A stretch of DNA of 55,205 nucleotides from Melioribacteraceae bacterium (GTDB taxonomy: Bacteria > Bacteroidota > Ignavibacteria > Ignavibacteriales > Melioribacteraceae). A program made the translations under genes and the position numbers. Under the pieces are notes generated by a model. The model was given only the letters and a program-made list of their open reading frames with translations, searched no databases and had not been told where the DNA came from. The stretch spans positions 1 through 55,205 of the forward strand of contig BQMY01000097.1 of assembly GCA_022181065.1 (NCBI GenBank), in the 5' to 3' direction. The first letter of the stretch is position 1. Each line of letters begins with the position of its first letter. Of the stretch, positions 53,140 to 55,205 are shown in pieces.

Positions 53140-54318
53140 TTATTTTTTACTTCTCTCTTTCAATTCGTTGTAAAGGTTTAGCAATTCTTCAGAATCAACT
53201 CTCCAGTTATATTTATTTTGTACTGCTTTAATTCCGTTTTGACCATAGTTTTTATCAGATTCATATAATAGTTTTATTGTATCGGCAAAACTTTGCGGAT
53301 TATTCGATTTGAATACTTCACCTGCTCCGGTCTCATCAATAATCCGTTTCAGAGGTTTCGCATCAGAAACTATTACTTTCTTGCCCTGTGACATATACTC
53401 AAAAAGTTTATGCGGAATGGTAGTATCTGTGAATGAATTTGAGGGCCAAACCATAATGCAGATATCTGATGCATTCAGGTATGAAGGGATAATTTCATGA
53501 CCTTGCCAGGGTAAAAATTGTGTGCCGGAAATATTTTCATCCGCTATTATTTTTTCAATTCTCGGTTTATCAGGTCCTTCACCGAGTATATATAGTTTTG
53601 CTTCAGGATAATACTCCCTGAGATATTTCATTCCTCTTACCGGGGTATCAAGCCCTTTGTCTGGCCCTACCAATCCCGAATAAATCAACACCGGATTACC
53701 TTCGAGGTCTATTTCCCTGAAATTTTCACTTATATCAAATGTGTCAAGGTCAACTGTATTGGATACTACATGTACTTTTTCTGCGGGAACACCCATTTTT
53801 ACAAGTCTGCTCTTACTCTCTTCAACCACAACTACAAGTTTGTCAAATTTGTGTACAATCCACTTTTCAAGAATTCTGGCGAGTCTGTAATTTTTGAAAA
53901 TAAAATTAATCAATCCCTTCTTATTGAAAGATTTAAGTGCTTCGGGATATACTTCATGTAGATCGAGGATTGTTGGTATTCCGAAAAGTTTATTCAAAAA
54001 CCAGCCCAACGGTGCCATTGGTAAATCATGAACATGAAGAAAATCGGGTTTGAATTTTTTTATTGCCTTGATAGCATACCAGAGGAAGCGCGGATTTGCA
54101 AAGAGTGGAAAATTCAATAACTTATTTATTTTAATATTACCTGAAACAGCAGGAATACGGAATAAGGTAACTCCCGGATATTCAGAATTTTTCTCTTTGT
54201 TGTATTGATTGCATAGCAGAGTTACATCAAAACCACCATTGCTAAAACTTTTTATCTCCTTCTCAAGGCGGATATCTGGTGGAAATTCCGACTGGAGTAG
54301 CATTAAAACTTTATTCAT
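53140..54318 (-). CDS. Glycosyltransferase family 4
   Basis: This 392-residue GT-B glycosyltransferase has an N-terminal domain with MNKVLMLLQSEFPPDIRLEKEIKSFSNGGFDVTLLC and a C-terminal donor site including LIYSGLVGPDKGLDT and HKLFEYMSQGKKVIVSDA. The usual E-x7-E is reduced to a single clear Glu (LFEYMSQGK). It would add a sugar to a lipid-linked surface glycan. Its start overlaps the upstream GT2 gene by 8 bp. Confidence 0.9.
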   Translation of the reverse strand: MNKVLMLLQSEFPPDIRLEKEIKSFSNGGFDVTLLCNQYNKEKNSEYPGVTLFRIPAVSGNIKINKLLNFPLFANPRFLWYAIKAIKKFKPDFLHVHDLPMAPLGWFLNKLFGIPTILDLHEVYPEALKSFNKKGLINFIFKNYRLARILEKWIVHKFDKLVVVVEESKSRLVKMGVPAEKVHVVSNTVDLDTFDISENFREIDLEGNPVLIYSGLVGPDKGLDTPVRGMKYLREYYPEAKLYILGEGPDKPRIEKIIADENISGTQFLPWQGHEIIPSYLNASDICIMVWPSNSFTDTTIPHKLFEYMSQGKKVIVSDAKPLKRIIDETGAGEVFKSNNPQSFADTIKLLYESDKNYGQNGIKAVQNKYNWRVDSEELLNLYNELKERSKK

Positions 54319-55205
54319 CTTTTAAATCTCTTACTCTCTGTTTATCTTTTTCGGGATAAACAAAAATCTGTCTTAAATAAAAAAAAGACTTAAACAATAT
54401 CTCTTTGTCAAATTTAATTAAACTCAATGCAAGATACACCGGAATTCGTAAAATAAGCCCTGAATAATGGAATAATAATGCCGGAATATATTGATGAAGT
54501 GGAAAATGTTTTCTGTAAAACCTGATTTTCGCGGATGCCTGCCATTTGTACATAAACCAGGGCATTTTTTTAGAAACGCCTCCTCCAACATGAATTATCC
54601 CGGTTTGGGGATAATAGATTACTTTTCCACCCGATTTTTTAAATCGGTAGCATAGATCAGACTCTTCACCATAAAAGAAGAAATTCTCATCAAACCCGCC
54701 AAGTTCCTCGAAGTCCTTTTTTCGCATCATCATAAACGCGCCCTTGACAATATCAACCTCGGTTGCGGTAGAAAGATGCCTGTAATGTAGATAATATTTG
54801 TTGAACCATTCTGATTTTGGGAAAAGCAGGTACAGAAACAAGTTGGTGCTCATTACATATCTTAACGAATCAAAACTGTTGATTGAAATTTGATGTGAAC
54901 CATCTTTATTTAAAAGTTTCGGACCAACAAAGTACTTTCCTTTCAAAGATTTGAGATAATTAAGTGATGTTTTAATTACATCCTCGGTGAATATCATATC
55001 GTTGTTCAGCAGCAGGAGATATTCTCCAGTAGCGTGCTTGGCTCCGGTATTGTTAGCTTTGGCAAAACCGTCATTTGATTTATTCTTGATTAACTTGAGA
55101 TTTTCAATACCCTTTATTTCTTTTTCAACATCTCCCTTTGTGGACGCATTATCAATCAGAATTATTTCATAATCTAGATCTTTGGTGTATTGCTGCAGAG
55201 TTACA
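54311..55205 (-). CDS. Glycosyltransferase family 2 (5' end outside the window)
   Basis: The frame stays open to the right edge, so the gene is truncated there: at least 298 codons, not just the 228 from the first internal Met. The extra part reads IILIDNAS, GFAKANNTGAKHATGEY and LLLLNNDM, the classic GT2 rhamnosyltransferase-type core with the metal-binding region at NND. Downstream come GAFMMMRKKDFEELGGFDENFFFYGEESDLCYR and a membrane-associated tail. It is the most upstream visible gene of the polysaccharide operon. Confidence 0.9.
   Translation of the reverse strand, partial: VTLQQYTKDLDYEIILIDNASTKGDVEKEIKGIENLKLIKNKSNDGFAKANNTGAKHATGEYLLLLNNDMIFTEDVIKTSLNYLKSLKGKYFVGPKLLNKDGSHQISINSFDSLRYVMSTNLFLYLLFPKSEWFNKYYLHYRHLSTATEVDIVKGAFMMMRKKDFEELGGFDENFFFYGEESDLCYRFKKSGGKVIYYPQTGIIHVGGGVSKKMPWFMYKWQASAKIRFYRKHFPLHQYIPALLFHYSGLILRIPVYLALSLIKFDKEILFKSFFYLRQIFVYPEKDKQRVRDLKDE

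Overview
The window looks like an AT-rich chromosome segment from the Ignavibacteria/Bacteroidetes side of the FCB group. Four large secreted proteins end in a type IX secretion (T9SS) sorting domain with the motif NYPNPFN[PS]. Several upstream regions carry a Bacteroidetes-type -7 box (TAnnTTTG/A). DUF5686, DUF4139 and C25-peptidase homologues are typical of this group. The species cannot be named from the sequence alone. There are no rRNA genes, transposases, phage genes or CRISPR arrays.

Layout. (1) 1-835: tandem 377-bp repeats, each pairing the 3' end of a tRNA and its terminator with a small GIY-YIG nuclease gene. (2) 1.2-6.2 kb: a giant T9SS-exported C25 (gingipain-like) peptidase. (3) 6.4-16 kb: housekeeping genes: class V aminotransferase, CaCA antiporter, IspH, HemF, DUF423, MiaE, an acidic unknown protein, Obg and a FecCD permease. 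(4) 16-24 kb: a VIT/vWA surface protein, STAS-like protein, CocE-type lipoprotein hydrolase, intradiol-dioxygenase-like lipoprotein, asparaginase and sugar epimerase. (5) 24-36 kb: glycosyltransferase, SpoIID-like protein, YciI, TrhO, LytTR regulator, DUF493, DUF5686, TIGR01777, DUF4139 and PhoH2, with two copies of a palindrome-rich, MITE-like element. (6) 36-39.4 kb: SGNH/TPR membrane protein, an intact tRNA-Ser(TGA), then five broken tRNA-Ser copies around a second GIY-YIG gene. (7) 39.4-50.3 kb: small membrane proteins, serine hydrolase, three more T9SS cargo proteins, TfoX-N, GNAT, methyltransferase and a HEPN/MNT pair. (8) 50.4 kb to the end: a surface-polysaccharide operon on the minus strand, with a WbpE/WbpB/WbpD-like set for an acetylated aminosugar plus two glycosyltransferases.

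The most unusual content is in the repeats. Two divergent GIY-YIG genes, about 38 kb apart, each sit in a tandem array of 3' tRNA fragments from a different tRNA. In the tRNA-Ser array, two homologous 27- and 30-nt double-hairpin mini-elements interrupt the anticodon loop and the T-loop of each complete copy. Separately, two copies of a roughly 190-bp terminal-inverted-repeat element sit at gene 3' ends, each flanked by a direct duplication of about 22-30 bp of the adjacent gene end or terminator. Together these suggest a structure-seeking insertion process that targets hairpins and tRNA loops at transcript 3' ends. GIY-YIG nucleases are candidate mediators. The sequence patterns are direct observations; the mechanism is inference.
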